Assembly (NCBI GenBank): GCA_028824685.1 | Contig: JAPPCZ010000097.1 | Span: 1 to 64,000 of the forward strand | From: Candidatus Poribacteria bacterium | GTDB taxonomy: Bacteria > Poribacteria > WGA-4E > WGA-3G | Direction of reading: 5' to 3' | DNA length: 64,000 bases | Shown here: positions 8,344 to 17,044 of the stretch, one piece after another | How the letters are laid out: each line of letters starts with the position of its first letter | How positions within the stretch are numbered: position 1 is the stretch's first letter | The notes under the pieces: model-generated | Seen by the model: the letters and a program-made list of their open reading frames with translations, nothing else | Databases searched by the model: none | Told to the model about the DNA's origin: nothing | Position numbers and translations under genes: made by a program

Positions 8344-9201
8344 GTGAAAAAACTCACAAAATCTGGAATTATTCCAGTAAGTTATTATAATTCTCTATTT
8401 TCCACATTTTGTGAAAACTTTCATAAAATGTGGATATGTATTCTATTATTTGCCTTCCTTTTCGTTACTATTCCATGTGTGATGTCAGCAGACTTTGCGG
8501 ACGGATTAATCCTATATCACACCTATGACGAAGGTGATGGTGATGTCGCTAAAGATATTAGCGGCAGTGGTCATGATGGCAAAATTGACAATCCAAATTG
8601 GGTTGATGGAAAATTCAAGAAAACGTTAAAATTTGCTGGTGCAGGTAGCGGCACATTCGTTACCGTTGAAAACACTGAGGCACTTAACGTCAATGAATGC
8701 ACCTTCATGGCATGGGTGTTTGCTGAACATTGGGATGGCACACGTCAGATTGTTGGTAAATCTGTTCACGGTGGTTGCAGTGGTAGAGGACAATACGGTC
8801 TATTCAGTGAAAAAGGTATTTTCAAACTCCGTTTTGAAACTGAAGGAGGCCGTGCTGATATCAATACCGATTTGCCTGAAACAGAGAAATGGATACATGT
8901 TGCTTTTACCAACGATGGCACTACCGGCAAAATCTACATCGATGGAAAAGAAGTAATGGCCGGAAATGTTCCCGGGAAACTTAAAGTAAACGATGATCCG
9001 TTAAGAATTTCCGAAGATTGTGATAGACCTAATAACGTTTTTGCTGGGATGATTGACGAGGTGCGTCTATGGAATCGCTCCTTGAGTAAAAACGATATTA
9101 GCCAGTTTAAAGACCAAGGTGCTGACGGTGCTCTCGCTGTTACACCATCTGGAAAACTCTCAACTACTTGGGGTTACCTCAAAGAGGCACCCTATTTCTA
9201 A
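8344..9201 (+). CDS. Exported LamG-domain protein with C-terminal TTWG motif
   Basis: 285 residues from a GTG with a strong AAGGAGG upstream. A long basic n-region leads to a hydrophobic signal core (about residues 30-45) and a cut near VMSA. Residues about 50-255 are one LamG/concanavalin-A-like jelly roll (GLILYHTYDEGDGDVAKD, CTFMAWV, KIYIDGKEV, IDEVRLWNRSLS). The protein ends with KLSTTWGYLK, a motif shared with three other exported proteins in the window. LamG domains usually bind polysaccharide or protein ligands; the ligand is unknown. It is followed after 15 nt by a close paralogue, so the two form an operon and a recent tandem duplication. An internal ATG at 8428 is an alternative start that also leaves a signal peptide. 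Confidence 0.9.
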   Translation: MKKLTKSGIIPVSYYNSLFSTFCENFHKMWICILLFAFLFVTIPCVMSADFADGLILYHTYDEGDGDVAKDISGSGHDGKIDNPNWVDGKFKKTLKFAGAGSGTFVTVENTEALNVNECTFMAWVFAEHWDGTRQIVGKSVHGGCSGRGQYGLFSEKGIFKLRFETEGGRADINTDLPETEKWIHVAFTNDGTTGKIYIDGKEVMAGNVPGKLKVNDDPLRISEDCDRPNNVFAGMIDEVRLWNRSLSKNDISQFKDQGADGALAVTPSGKLSTTWGYLKEAPYF

Positions 9202-9216
9202 AAGGAGATAGAATTT

Positions 9217-9987
9217 ATGAAAACCTTGAGTATTTTTGCCCTAATTATAGCAGTTTTTGTGTTGACACCACTTGTCACATCAGCTGACTTATCAGAAGGA
9301 CTCGTCCTGAATTTCTCTTTTGATGAAGGCTCCGGTGATGTTGCTGAAGATACAAGTGGCAACGGTCATGATGGCAAAATTGATAACCCGAATTGGGTTG
9401 ATGGCAAGTTCGGAAAAGCACTAAAATTTGCTGGTGCAGGCAGTGGAACGTGGGTTACTGTGGAAAGCACTGAGGCACTCAATGTAAATGAATGCACGTT
9501 TATGGCGTGGATTAACGCTGAAACTTGGGACGGTACACGTCAGATTGTTGGTAAATCTGTTCATGGTGGTTGCGGCGGTAGAGGACAATACGGTCTATTC
9601 AGTGAAAAAGGTGTTTTCAAACTCCGTTTTGAAACCGAAGGCGGTCGCGCTGATATCAATGCCGATTTACCTGAAACTGGAAAGTGGTTACACGTTGCTT
9701 TCACAAATGACGGTGAAATGGCTACACTCTATATTGATGGGGAAAGCGTTGCTGATGGGGCAATCCCTGGTGCGCTAAAGAGTATTGACGACCCGCTGCG
9801 GATTGCGCAGGATTGTGACAGACCAAACAACGTCTTCACCGGGATGATTGATGAAGTGCGCCTCTGGAACCGTGCACTTAGTGAAGATGATATTAATATC
9901 GCCAAAGATTTGAGTGCTACAGCCACACCTGTTGACCCGCTTGGAAAACTTTCTACCACTTGGGGAAATCTCAAATCAAGACTTTAA
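9217..9987 (+). CDS. Exported LamG-domain protein, tandem paralogue
   Basis: 256 residues with AAAGGAG before the ATG. Signal peptide at residues 1-23 (cut after TSA). The single LamG domain is very similar to the upstream protein, including the cysteines in ECTF, GGCGGRG and DCDRPNN, which may form disulfides. The C-terminus is KLSTTWGNLKSRL. The gene is second in a two-gene operon and ends at a hairpin terminator shared with the convergent mrr-like gene. The role is unknown beyond probable surface or periplasmic ligand binding. Confidence 0.9.
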   Translation: MKTLSIFALIIAVFVLTPLVTSADLSEGLVLNFSFDEGSGDVAEDTSGNGHDGKIDNPNWVDGKFGKALKFAGAGSGTWVTVESTEALNVNECTFMAWINAETWDGTRQIVGKSVHGGCGGRGQYGLFSEKGVFKLRFETEGGRADINADLPETGKWLHVAFTNDGEMATLYIDGESVADGAIPGALKSIDDPLRIAQDCDRPNNVFTGMIDEVRLWNRALSEDDINIAKDLSATATPVDPLGKLSTTWGNLKSRL

Positions 9988-9991
9988 TCGT

Positions 9992-10023
9992 AGGTTGGGT
10001 TGAGCAATGAGCGAAATCCAACA
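9992..10023. repeat. Short palindromic repeat (GGTTGGGTTGAGC type)
   Basis: GTTGGGTT pairs with AATCCAAC around GAGCAATGAGCGA. The same design (G-TCGGGT, AGCG-TAGCG, ACCCGAC) is present at 63776-63804. It is a dispersed intergenic hairpin of unknown function. Confidence 0.6.
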
Positions 10024-10042
10024 ATCTGGCAACTTTTAACAC

Positions 10043-10091
10043 AATAAAGAATGCTCCGGTTTTTCTTCAACTGGAGCATTCTTTATTTTTC
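10043..10091. terminator. Bidirectional hairpin terminator
   Basis: AATAAAGAATGCTCC (10043-10057) pairs with GGAGCATTCTTTATT (10073-10087), with T-runs on both sides. It serves the LamG pair and the convergent mrr-like gene, whose stop codon lies inside the stem. Confidence 0.85.
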
Positions 10092-10979
10092 TGCAAAATA
10101 ATCCGAATCTACTCGTTTGATTTCATAGACATCCTTTGTTGAAACACCAACGTTGTGTTCTATCATAAGTTCCGCGAGTCGTTTTCCATTGATAAGAACA
10201 ATCTTTTTTGTGCTTCGATCAGCAAATTGTCTTGCTGATGGAGAAAAATCCGAGGTTGTAATAAAAATGCCCTTCTGTGCTCCTCTACCATCTAACGCGC
10301 CTGCAAAGTCTCTAATTGGAGGTTCGCCTACATTTGCTTCCCACCGCTTGGCTTGGACATAAACTACATCAAGTCCGAGCCTATCTTCGTTAATAATGCC
10401 ATCAATTCCACCATCTCCGCTACGCCCTACTGCCTCGGCATCTTCTTGTGAACCTCCATAATCCATCGCCACCAGAAGATCAATAACAAGGTTTTCAAAA
10501 AAAGCTGGAGTGTTGTTCTTTATTTTATCTATCAGTTCTGTCACCAATTCTTCACTGATTTTTTTATAACTTGTCTCAATTAGTTGTTCAGGGGACGAAT
10601 CAGGATCAGAATTTGTATTTGATTTAGTGTAAAGTTGCTGCGATACACATGAATTAAGGACATAAGGGTTTCCTGATCCTAAAGGTTGCTCTAATTTTCC
10701 TTCTTTTTTTAGCTCCTGAAGAATAGGCAAAATCATATTATCACGCCAAATAGTGTCTTTAGATCCTCGGTTTACTTGGGAATTATTCTGGGCATTTTCC
10801 TGCTTTTCAGAAAGTTGAAACTTCTTGGCAACGGCAGATGCAATTTCCCTATTCATTAGTCCATCAGATGGAAAATCAAGTTCAAGGATTGTTGTTTTTA
10901 CAATCTCAGGTACTGGTAGTTCAATTTCATACTCTTGGTTTGTATCTGGATCAAATGCTGTTTTTATCGCAGTTTCCAT
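10083..10979 (-). CDS. mrr: Mrr-like type IV restriction endonuclease
   Basis: 298 residues, cytoplasmic. The N-terminal 110 residues form a winged-helix-like Mrr_N region (IWRDNMILPILQELKKEG). Residues about 150-285 are the Mrr catalytic domain of the PD-(D/E)xK fold: FENL at 161-164, GDGGIDG with D193, and QAK at 209-211, which carries the catalytic Gln and Lys. This family cuts methylated foreign DNA. A sigma70-type promoter lies upstream. It stands alone, with no methyltransferase beside it, as expected for type IV systems. Confidence in the family is high; target specificity cannot be read. Confidence 0.92.
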   Translation of the reverse strand: METAIKTAFDPDTNQEYEIELPVPEIVKTTILELDFPSDGLMNREIASAVAKKFQLSEKQENAQNNSQVNRGSKDTIWRDNMILPILQELKKEGKLEQPLGSGNPYVLNSCVSQQLYTKSNTNSDPDSSPEQLIETSYKKISEELVTELIDKIKNNTPAFFENLVIDLLVAMDYGGSQEDAEAVGRSGDGGIDGIINEDRLGLDVVYVQAKRWEANVGEPPIRDFAGALDGRGAQKGIFITTSDFSPSARQFADRSTKKIVLINGKRLAELMIEHNVGVSTKDVYEIKRVDSDYFAEK

Positions 10980-11018
10980 TAAAAATATTCTCCTGTATTC
11001 AGAAATGTGTTTATAAGA

Positions 11019-11047
11019 ATTATTACGAATTCAACCTAATTTGTCAA
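11019..11047 (-). promoter_or_regulatory. Sigma70-type promoter of the mrr-like gene
   Basis: Minus strand: TTGACA (11047-11042), 17 bases, AATAAT (11024-11019), then CAGGAG before the ATG at 10979. Confidence 0.65.
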
Positions 11048-11167
11048 GTAAATTCCGCTTTAACCAATCAACACAAAATTTCAGGTTTTTTATTCACCAA
11101 TTATCTCTATAGTTGTGCTAAAATGTGTAAAAGCAGATACAAAAAACAGACCTCAGAGGAGCGCAAA

Positions 11168-12007
11168 ATGAACGAAGAACTTTTTCTTAGTCAAGAATTT
11201 ACACACGTCAACGGATTTACATCTGGAATCGAGGGACCCGCCTGTGATGCCGATGGCAACTTATATGCCGTCAACTTTGAACGGCAACACACCATCGGCA
11301 AGGTAACACCACAAGGTGAAGCAAGCGTTTTTGTCGAACTACCAACTGGTAGCATCGGCAACGGCATCCGTTTCAACAGCGAAGGCTATATGTTCATCGC
11401 AGACTATACGAATCACAATGTACTCAAAGTGGATATGCAAACGCGCGAAATTAGCGTACATGCACACGAACCGACGATGAATCAGCCGAATGACCTCGCT
11501 ATTGGTGCAAACGATATCCTCTATGCAAGCGACCCAAATTGGGGAGAATCAACGGGGCAGATTTGGCGAGTGGATACAGATGGACAGGTCACACTGTTAG
11601 AAGCGGATATGGGCACGACAAACGGCATTGAGGTCAGTCCCGACGAGAAAGTGCTTTATGTCAACGAATCGGCACAGCGTAACGTCTGGGCTTATGACTT
11701 GTCACCTCAAGGTGAGGTTAGCAATAAACGGTTATTGATTCAGTTTCCAGATTTCGGTATGGACGGAATGCGTTGTGATGTTGAAGGCAATCTTTATATT
11801 ACTCGGCACGGCAAAGGCACTATAGCAAAACTATCACCTGAAGGAGAAGTGCTATTAGAGATAGAATTAACAGGCAAACACTGCACTAATATCGCTTTTG
11901 GTGGTTCAGATGGATGCACGTGTTACGTCACGATGGCGGACCGTGGAAATGTAGAGGTGTTTCGCGCCGACAGCCCTGGTAGGAGTTGGCAGCTATTCCA
12001 ACGATGA
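11168..12007 (+). CDS. SMP-30/gluconolactonase-like six-bladed propeller protein
   Basis: 279 residues. The open frame runs much further upstream, but the ATG at 11168 has GAGGAG 6 nt before it and starts the conserved part. No signal peptide is present, so it should be cytoplasmic. Recurrent GPACDADGNLYA, GIRFNSEGYMFIAD, DLAIGANDILYASD, GIEVSPDEKVLYVNES and GMRCDVEGNLYITR units match the SMP-30/gluconolactonase/strictosidine-synthase-like propeller. Family members hydrolyse sugar lactones using bound metal ligands (Glu, Asn, Asp). E18 in GIEGP and the later N and D residues fit, but the substrate is not determinable. An O-methyltransferase follows with its own promoter. Confidence 0.88.
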   Translation: MNEELFLSQEFTHVNGFTSGIEGPACDADGNLYAVNFERQHTIGKVTPQGEASVFVELPTGSIGNGIRFNSEGYMFIADYTNHNVLKVDMQTREISVHAHEPTMNQPNDLAIGANDILYASDPNWGESTGQIWRVDTDGQVTLLEADMGTTNGIEVSPDEKVLYVNESAQRNVWAYDLSPQGEVSNKRLLIQFPDFGMDGMRCDVEGNLYITRHGKGTIAKLSPEGEVLLEIELTGKHCTNIAFGGSDGCTCYVTMADRGNVEVFRADSPGRSWQLFQR

Positions 12008-12012
12008 ACCTT

Positions 12013-12041
12013 TTGACAGTCACTCCAGTTTCTGATATTAT
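12013..12041 (+). promoter_or_regulatory. Sigma70-type promoter of the O-methyltransferase gene
   Basis: TTGACA (12013-12018), 17 bases, TATTAT (12036-12041), 38 nt before the ATG. Confidence 0.75.
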
Positions 12042-12079
12042 CCCTATATTTTCAACAACATGGAAGGGCATTTCTGGTA

Positions 12080-12631
12080 ATGGAAAACTATCAACCTATC
12101 TTAAAACGACTTGAAAAGACCGCAAAAGAGTATACCAATATCGCACACGAAAACGGGCAATTTCTCTCTATTCTCATCCGCTCTATAAACGCACAAAACG
12201 TCCTTGAAGTTGGGACAAGTAACGGTTACTCAACAATTTGGCTTGCTGCTGCACTGAAGGAAACTGGAGGCAGACTCATCACCCTGGAGTTCGATCCAAA
12301 ACGTGCAGCTGAGGCACAAGCACATCTCAAAGAAGTCAATTTAGACGATATTGTTGAAATACGCGTCGGAAACGCACTTGACGAAATCCCAAAGTGTGAT
12401 GTCACCTTCGATCTTGTGTTTCTTGATGCACAGAAAAACGAATATTTACGTTATCTCGAATTGGCACTGCCCAACATCCGCGCGGGTGGTTTAATTGTGG
12501 CTGATGATACCGTGACAATGCGCGATGAGATGCAAGATTATGTAGAATTCGTCTTTGACACACCGCTGTTGAATTCTGTTGACATTCCGCTGGACGATGG
12601 TATAATTTTAAGTTATAGAATTAAAGTGTAG
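12080..12631 (+). CDS. SAM-dependent O-methyltransferase (class I, family 3-like)
   Basis: 183 residues, cytoplasmic. The SAM-binding motif I is VLEVGTSNGYST at about residues 41-52. The acidic residue of motif II is LEFDPKRA. FLDAQKNEY matches the metal-binding D-x-x-K of the catechol/caffeoyl-CoA O-methyltransferase family, and VADDTV carries the next metal-ligand pair. These enzymes transfer a methyl group from SAM to a hydroxyl, usually with a divalent metal. At 183 residues it is shorter than the usual 210-220 but has all core motifs. The substrate is unknown and the neighbours give no clue. Confidence 0.9.
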   Translation: MENYQPILKRLEKTAKEYTNIAHENGQFLSILIRSINAQNVLEVGTSNGYSTIWLAAALKETGGRLITLEFDPKRAAEAQAHLKEVNLDDIVEIRVGNALDEIPKCDVTFDLVFLDAQKNEYLRYLELALPNIRAGGLIVADDTVTMRDEMQDYVEFVFDTPLLNSVDIPLDDGIILSYRIKV

Positions 12632-12724
12632 ACTGTTGATAACACATTATATTTCACAAAAGTTTACGAGTAGAATTCCCAAGTTATTAGGAATCGAAAA
12701 CCGACGATTAAAGGAGGAACTAAA

Positions 12725-13513
12725 ATGATACGCCTTACAATTTGTTTTGTCGTTGTAAGTTTGATGCTTGCACAACTCAGCACCGCTGAAATCGATCAGA
12801 ATACTATTGTCGGTGCGTGGTTGTTTGATGAAGCAAACGGAAAAGTCGCTGCCGATTCATCTGACAATGGCTATGATGGTAACCTCGTCGGCGGAGCAAA
12901 ATGGGTGAAAGGTAAATTTGGCAATGCTATTGAACTCAATGGTAAAGATGCTTGGGTCACTGTTCCAGCGATCGCACCACTTAAAGAATTTACACTGCTA
13001 AAGTGGTTCAATTCGACAGGCAGAGTGGGCGCATGGAGATGCTTTTTCAACCGTGATGGTTGGGCTGCAGGTTATGTCCACTACCAATTTCGTCCAGACA
13101 ATAAGATGGAAATGGCTATACACTCCAACAATCCTGTGCGACACCCAGGCTGGCAGCAATCGGATTTCACAGCAGACCAAAATATCTCAAACAAATGGAT
13201 CCACCTTGCAGTAGCATACAGCAGTACCGATGAATCAGTTCGCGTCTACTTTGATGGGAAACTTGATGCCGAAGGTAAATGGGGTCCTTTACCCGGTGAA
13301 TTTGGACCTGGACGCATCGGTTCATGGTCTGGAGGCGGTAGAGAGTGGCAAGGGATGCTTGATGAAATGCTTCTCTTCAATGTCTCATTAGAGGAAGACG
13401 ATATTAAGATGTTAATGGAAAATGGTTTAGAAGGGGCACTCACTGTTGAGGCATCGGACAAAGCTGCGACAATTTGGGGTAAAATTAAAATAGGAATTAC
13501 AGAATATAGATAA
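12725..13513 (+). CDS. Exported LamG-domain protein with C-terminal TIWG motif
   Basis: 262 residues with a strong AAAGGAGGA site. Signal peptide at residues 1-21. The LamG domain at about 28-240 begins VGAWLFDEANGKVAADSS and ends MLDEMLLFNVSLEEDDI. It is more distant from the pair at 8344-9987 than they are from each other. The C-terminus has KAATIWGKIK, a variant of the shared K-L-x-T-T-W-G-x-I/L-K tail. It should be exported and bind a carbohydrate or protein surface; the target is unknown. Confidence 0.88.
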   Translation: MIRLTICFVVVSLMLAQLSTAEIDQNTIVGAWLFDEANGKVAADSSDNGYDGNLVGGAKWVKGKFGNAIELNGKDAWVTVPAIAPLKEFTLLKWFNSTGRVGAWRCFFNRDGWAAGYVHYQFRPDNKMEMAIHSNNPVRHPGWQQSDFTADQNISNKWIHLAVAYSSTDESVRVYFDGKLDAEGKWGPLPGEFGPGRIGSWSGGGREWQGMLDEMLLFNVSLEEDDIKMLMENGLEGALTVEASDKAATIWGKIKIGITEYR

Positions 13514-13583
13514 TCAAGAGTTGTGGATAAACACTCTTTAATAGTTGTTCAGCGAGGATTGTATATAGATTCTTCATATTAAC

Positions 13584-14777
13584 ATGTCCCTTCAATCCAA
13601 ACTTTCAGACAAATCCACCCGTTTCACTGAATCAGTAATCCGAGGTATGACGCAGCTATGTCTGCGTCACAATGCAATTAATCTGTCGCAAGGCACGCCC
13701 GCATATCAACCACCAGATGTCGTCAAAGCAGCAGCAATTAAGGCGATTCAAGAAGGATATAACCAATATAGCATTACCTGGGGTGCACCAGAATTTCGAG
13801 AAGCAATCGCGCAAAAAATGACGACGTTCAACCGCATTCCAACCGATGCTGCTGAAAATATTACCGTCACTTGTGGTTCAACAGAAGGCATGCTGTCAGC
13901 ACTGCTCGCGATTATCAACCCTGGCGACGAGGTTATCATTTTTGAACCTTTTTATGAAAACTATGGACCGGATACCATTATCTCTGGTGCGAAGCCGGTT
14001 TATGTTGCACTGCAGGAGACACGTTCTGAAGAAGGCGTAATGCAGTTTACTTACGTCCCTGCCGAACTCCAAAATGCTTTTTCTACCAACACAAAAGCGA
14101 TTATTGTAAATACCCCTAATAATCCGCTCGGAAAGGTCTTTACACAAGAAGAACTCCAACAGATCGCGGACCTTTGCTGCGAATATGACTGCATAGCTAT
14201 TACCGATGAGATATATGAACACATGATCTATGACGACAAATCGCATATCAGCATCGGATCATTGCCGCAAATGCAGGATCGGACGATTACTGTATCAGGA
14301 TTGAGCAAAACCTATTCAATGACAGGATGGCGTTTAGGGTATGTCGTAGCACCAGAAGTTTTAACGGATGGAATCCGCAAAATGCATGATTTTTTAACCG
14401 TCGGCGCGCCGCACCCCTTACAACGTGCAGGTGTCGCTGCCCTCAATTTACCACCGAGTTATTACCAAGAATTAGTGGAAAAATATGGCGTAAATCGCAA
14501 AAGACTCGTTAATACGCTTAGAGAAGCAGGATTTCGCTGTCATCCACCAGAAGCTGCTTATTACATTATGACGGATATTACCGATTTTGGGTTTCCTGAT
14601 GACACAGCATTTGCACACTGGTTGGTTAAAGAAATTGGCGTAGGAGGTGTACCGGGTTCCAGTTTCTATAGCCGCCCCCACCTTGGTAAGACAAAATTTA
14701 GGTTTATGTTTAGCATGGCAGATGATATTCTGTTAGAAGCGGGCGAACGGTTAATGCAGATAAAATCAAAAATCTGA
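13584..14777 (+). CDS. Class I/II PLP-dependent aminotransferase
   Basis: 397 residues. All fold type I landmarks are present: INLSQGTPAY near the N-terminus, VTCGSTEGM for the cofactor phosphate, NTPNNPLG at 176-183, DEIYEH (D208), the PLP lysine K242 in SGLSKTYSMTGWRLGY, and the substrate-carboxylate arginine in KFRFMFS. The sequence is closest in feel to the methionine/kynurenine/aspartate aminotransferase-like subgroup. It moves an amino group between an amino acid and a 2-oxoacid; the exact substrate is open. There is no clear Shine-Dalgarno before the ATG, so translation may be weak or leaderless. Confidence 0.92.
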   Translation: MSLQSKLSDKSTRFTESVIRGMTQLCLRHNAINLSQGTPAYQPPDVVKAAAIKAIQEGYNQYSITWGAPEFREAIAQKMTTFNRIPTDAAENITVTCGSTEGMLSALLAIINPGDEVIIFEPFYENYGPDTIISGAKPVYVALQETRSEEGVMQFTYVPAELQNAFSTNTKAIIVNTPNNPLGKVFTQEELQQIADLCCEYDCIAITDEIYEHMIYDDKSHISIGSLPQMQDRTITVSGLSKTYSMTGWRLGYVVAPEVLTDGIRKMHDFLTVGAPHPLQRAGVAALNLPPSYYQELVEKYGVNRKRLVNTLREAGFRCHPPEAAYYIMTDITDFGFPDDTAFAHWLVKEIGVGGVPGSSFYSRPHLGKTKFRFMFSMADDILLEAGERLMQIKSKI

Positions 14778-14833
14778 TCTGCAATAACTGATTCGTTCAA
14801 TTTTCAGTAGTTTCCACCTTCGGGTAAAGATTT

Positions 14834-14864
14834 CTTCTTGTAGCAGCGAGCGCCAGCTCGCGAC
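14834..14864. repeat. GTAGGAGCGACCTCC-GTCGCGAC repeat, diverged copy
   Basis: TGTAGCAGCGAGCGCCAGCT followed by CGCGAC resembles the better copies at 32631, 53690, 53771 and 55373. The palindromic arms are GCGAGC and GCTCGC. It lies in the gap 14778-14948, which has no gene. Confidence 0.6.
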
Positions 14865-14948
14865 CTGTCTAATATTTGGGGAAAATCCTAAAACAGAGTG
14901 GATCTAACAGTAACGGGTTCTGACACGATAATATCATAGGAATAAATT

Positions 14949-15155
14949 ATGGACACTGTCCTTGACAATGAAACGCGAGAAATCTATAAAGCGGAAATAG
15001 AGGCAATTATCCAACACGACTCAAAATATATTTCCCTTAGTCCCGATGAACTTGAAGCAATTGTAAAAGCCTTTGAATTCACTTTGACAAATGGGCGCGA
15101 AAAGGTCAGAGCACAAATGATATATGACCTTATCCAAGAGAAAAGAGATAATTAA
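14949..15155 (+). CDS. Small hypothetical protein coupled to the Rad50-like gene
   Basis: 68 residues, acidic and predicted helical (EIYKAEIEAIIQHD, SPDELEAIVKAFEF). There is no signal peptide or membrane segment. AGGA precedes the ATG. Its stop codon ends one base before the ATG of the Rad50/SbcC-like ATPase, so the two are almost certainly co-translated. It occupies the place where an SbcD/Mre11 nuclease would be expected but is far too small to be one. It may be an accessory subunit. No family is recognised. Confidence 0.7.
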   Translation: MDTVLDNETREIYKAEIEAIIQHDSKYISLSPDELEAIVKAFEFTLTNGREKVRAQMIYDLIQEKRDN

Positions 15156-15156
15156 T

Positions 15157-17037
15157 ATGCGGTTAGAGCGGATTCGCCTCAAAACCTTTGGCTGTTTCCA
15201 ACAACAAGATTTTGAAATGTCTGATGGGATCAATCTTATTTTTGGTCCTAACTTCAGCGGTAAAAGTACACTTGTCAACGCTATCTTTTTTACGCTAACC
15301 GGTAAGCCGATAGTGCCAAGAGTTGATGCTACTGCGATCAAGAGTGCAAAGTCGTATAGCGGAACAGCAGGGCTGCAATTTGTAGAAAATGACGAACGAT
15401 ATATGCTCTTCCGTGGAACGGGTAAGCGTTTCCAACTTAGGCAGGAAAAAGATGGAGAATGGCATATTGTTTTTGATGAGAAACGTGTAACAGTGGTTGA
15501 AGCTGCACTAAAGGAAAAGTTTGGAATTATGCATGACCGACTTGCTTTGACAACATTTCTTCGCGAAGGCGAGATTTTTGAATTTCTTGCCCGACAACCT
15601 GCCACACGGCGTGATGTCTTGTTCGCGCTTCTCGGTATTGACAGATTGATAGAGGTTCGAGAGCGATTCATTGACGCGCGTCGACTCGCAAAACGTGAAC
15701 GGAATAGGATTCAAGCACATCAAAACAGCCTACGGTTTAGCGCACAGAACGAACACAAAAAAGAGATTGAAAGAATAGAAGCAAAACTGAAAGAACTTGA
15801 GAGGGCATACGGCACAGAAACGGGGGATGCAGAATTAATCGCTGAATGGAAGCAGAACCACAGACAGGCACAAACACAATTACATGCCCTGACGCAAGAG
15901 CAAACTGAAACCTTGAGCGGTTTCAACAACATCTCTCACTTACGTGAGATGATGACTACTATTGAAACAGCAGTTAAGGAAGCCACAGGATTAGAAAAAG
16001 AACGCGAGGAACTCATCCAAAAAATTGGCAGTATTGATTCACAAACTACAGCATTAACAAAAGTATGTGACACGCTTCGATTACTCATTGAGAGTGGTGA
16101 TGGACACTGTCCTACTTGCCATCAGGAAATTGAAAAGGAAATCGTTCAGAAGATTATTGCGGAAAAGGAAACTGAAAAATCGCAGCTATCTGCTGAATTA
16201 GATAACCACAAAAAATCGTTAGCCGAAAAAACTGAAAGTTTAGAAAGTCGGCAGGAACTTGAACAGCGACTGCAGACTTTGCAAGCGAAGACAAAACGGT
16301 TAGAACAACTTGAACAAGATATTAACAAGATACAGACTGAACTTGACACGATCACAACGAGGCTAAATGAGAAAGGTGTGTCAAAAGAAGCAACGGATGA
16401 ATCATTCAACAACGAAACACAATCTGCAGAGTCCATCCCCGAAAATTTAGATAAGCACCAATTGAAAGAGCGAATTGACAGCGAACGAAAAAAACTCGAA
16501 AAACTGAAACAGGAAGAAGCAGTACAATTGGATAGACTTGAGCGACTCCAGAAGGTAAATGCAGAAGCAGAACAGGTTGAAAGGACAACGCTTAGTCTTG
16601 AACTTGCTTGTGCAGGTGTTGACAAAACCATCGAAACACTTCAACGCCAAATCCTCAAACCTGCAGAGGAAGAACTCCACCGCAGACTTGAACAGATGGA
16701 ACTTTTTGGACGAACGCGTATTGACTTACAAAAGCAACATCTACTTCCCTCGGTTAAAATAGATGGTGTAGATCGGAGTTTGATGTTGCTCAGCGGTAGC
16801 GAAAAAATGTTTCTCTATCTCTGTTTTAAGGTGGCACTCGCCAAAGTTTTGGGTAATCCCGGTTTCTTTGTGTTTGATGATCCAACGCTTCATTTAGATG
16901 ATGAGCGAAAAGTGCTGATGGTGGATTTTATCCGACAACTTGCCGAAGACCATCAAGTAGTTGTGACAAGCTACGATGAAGAGGTGCGAGCAGGACTGGA
17001 AGGTGCACATTTGATTGAAATGAGTCGAGAATCTTAG
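15157..17037 (+). CDS. Rad50/SbcC-like SMC-family ATPase with zinc hook
   Basis: 626 residues. Walker A is GPNFSGKST at residues 30-38, followed by TFLREGEIFEFLA, like the Q-loop region of SbcC. Two long coiled coils flank a zinc-hook CPTC at 318-321. The ABC signature is a variant, LSGSEK near 545 instead of LSGGE, and Walker B is FFVFDDPTLHLDDE near 570. Rad50-type proteins bind DNA ends and dimerise through the hook to drive a nuclease. This copy is shorter than SbcC (about 1000 residues) and has no SbcD gene beside it. The ATG at 15157 starts the conserved beta strand; longer readings overlap the upstream small gene. It is probably a DNA-repair or defence ATPase; the partner is unknown. 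Confidence 0.88.
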   Translation: MRLERIRLKTFGCFQQQDFEMSDGINLIFGPNFSGKSTLVNAIFFTLTGKPIVPRVDATAIKSAKSYSGTAGLQFVENDERYMLFRGTGKRFQLRQEKDGEWHIVFDEKRVTVVEAALKEKFGIMHDRLALTTFLREGEIFEFLARQPATRRDVLFALLGIDRLIEVRERFIDARRLAKRERNRIQAHQNSLRFSAQNEHKKEIERIEAKLKELERAYGTETGDAELIAEWKQNHRQAQTQLHALTQEQTETLSGFNNISHLREMMTTIETAVKEATGLEKEREELIQKIGSIDSQTTALTKVCDTLRLLIESGDGHCPTCHQEIEKEIVQKIIAEKETEKSQLSAELDNHKKSLAEKTESLESRQELEQRLQTLQAKTKRLEQLEQDINKIQTELDTITTRLNEKGVSKEATDESFNNETQSAESIPENLDKHQLKERIDSERKKLEKLKQEEAVQLDRLERLQKVNAEAEQVERTTLSLELACAGVDKTIETLQRQILKPAEEELHRRLEQMELFGRTRIDLQKQHLLPSVKIDGVDRSLMLLSGSEKMFLYLCFKVALAKVLGNPGFFVFDDPTLHLDDERKVLMVDFIRQLAEDHQVVVTSYDEEVRAGLEGAHLIEMSRES

Positions 17038-17044
17038 CAATAAT

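Noticed and set aside
10838..11167. N-terminal extension of the SMP-30-like gene by 110 residues
   Set aside because: The extension overlaps the promoter and 5' end of the mrr-like gene and is not protein-like; the ATG at 11168 has a good ribosome site.
16146..16631. Antisense 161-residue open frame within the Rad50-like gene
   Set aside because: Ser/Cys/Phe-rich shadow of coiled-coil coding DNA.
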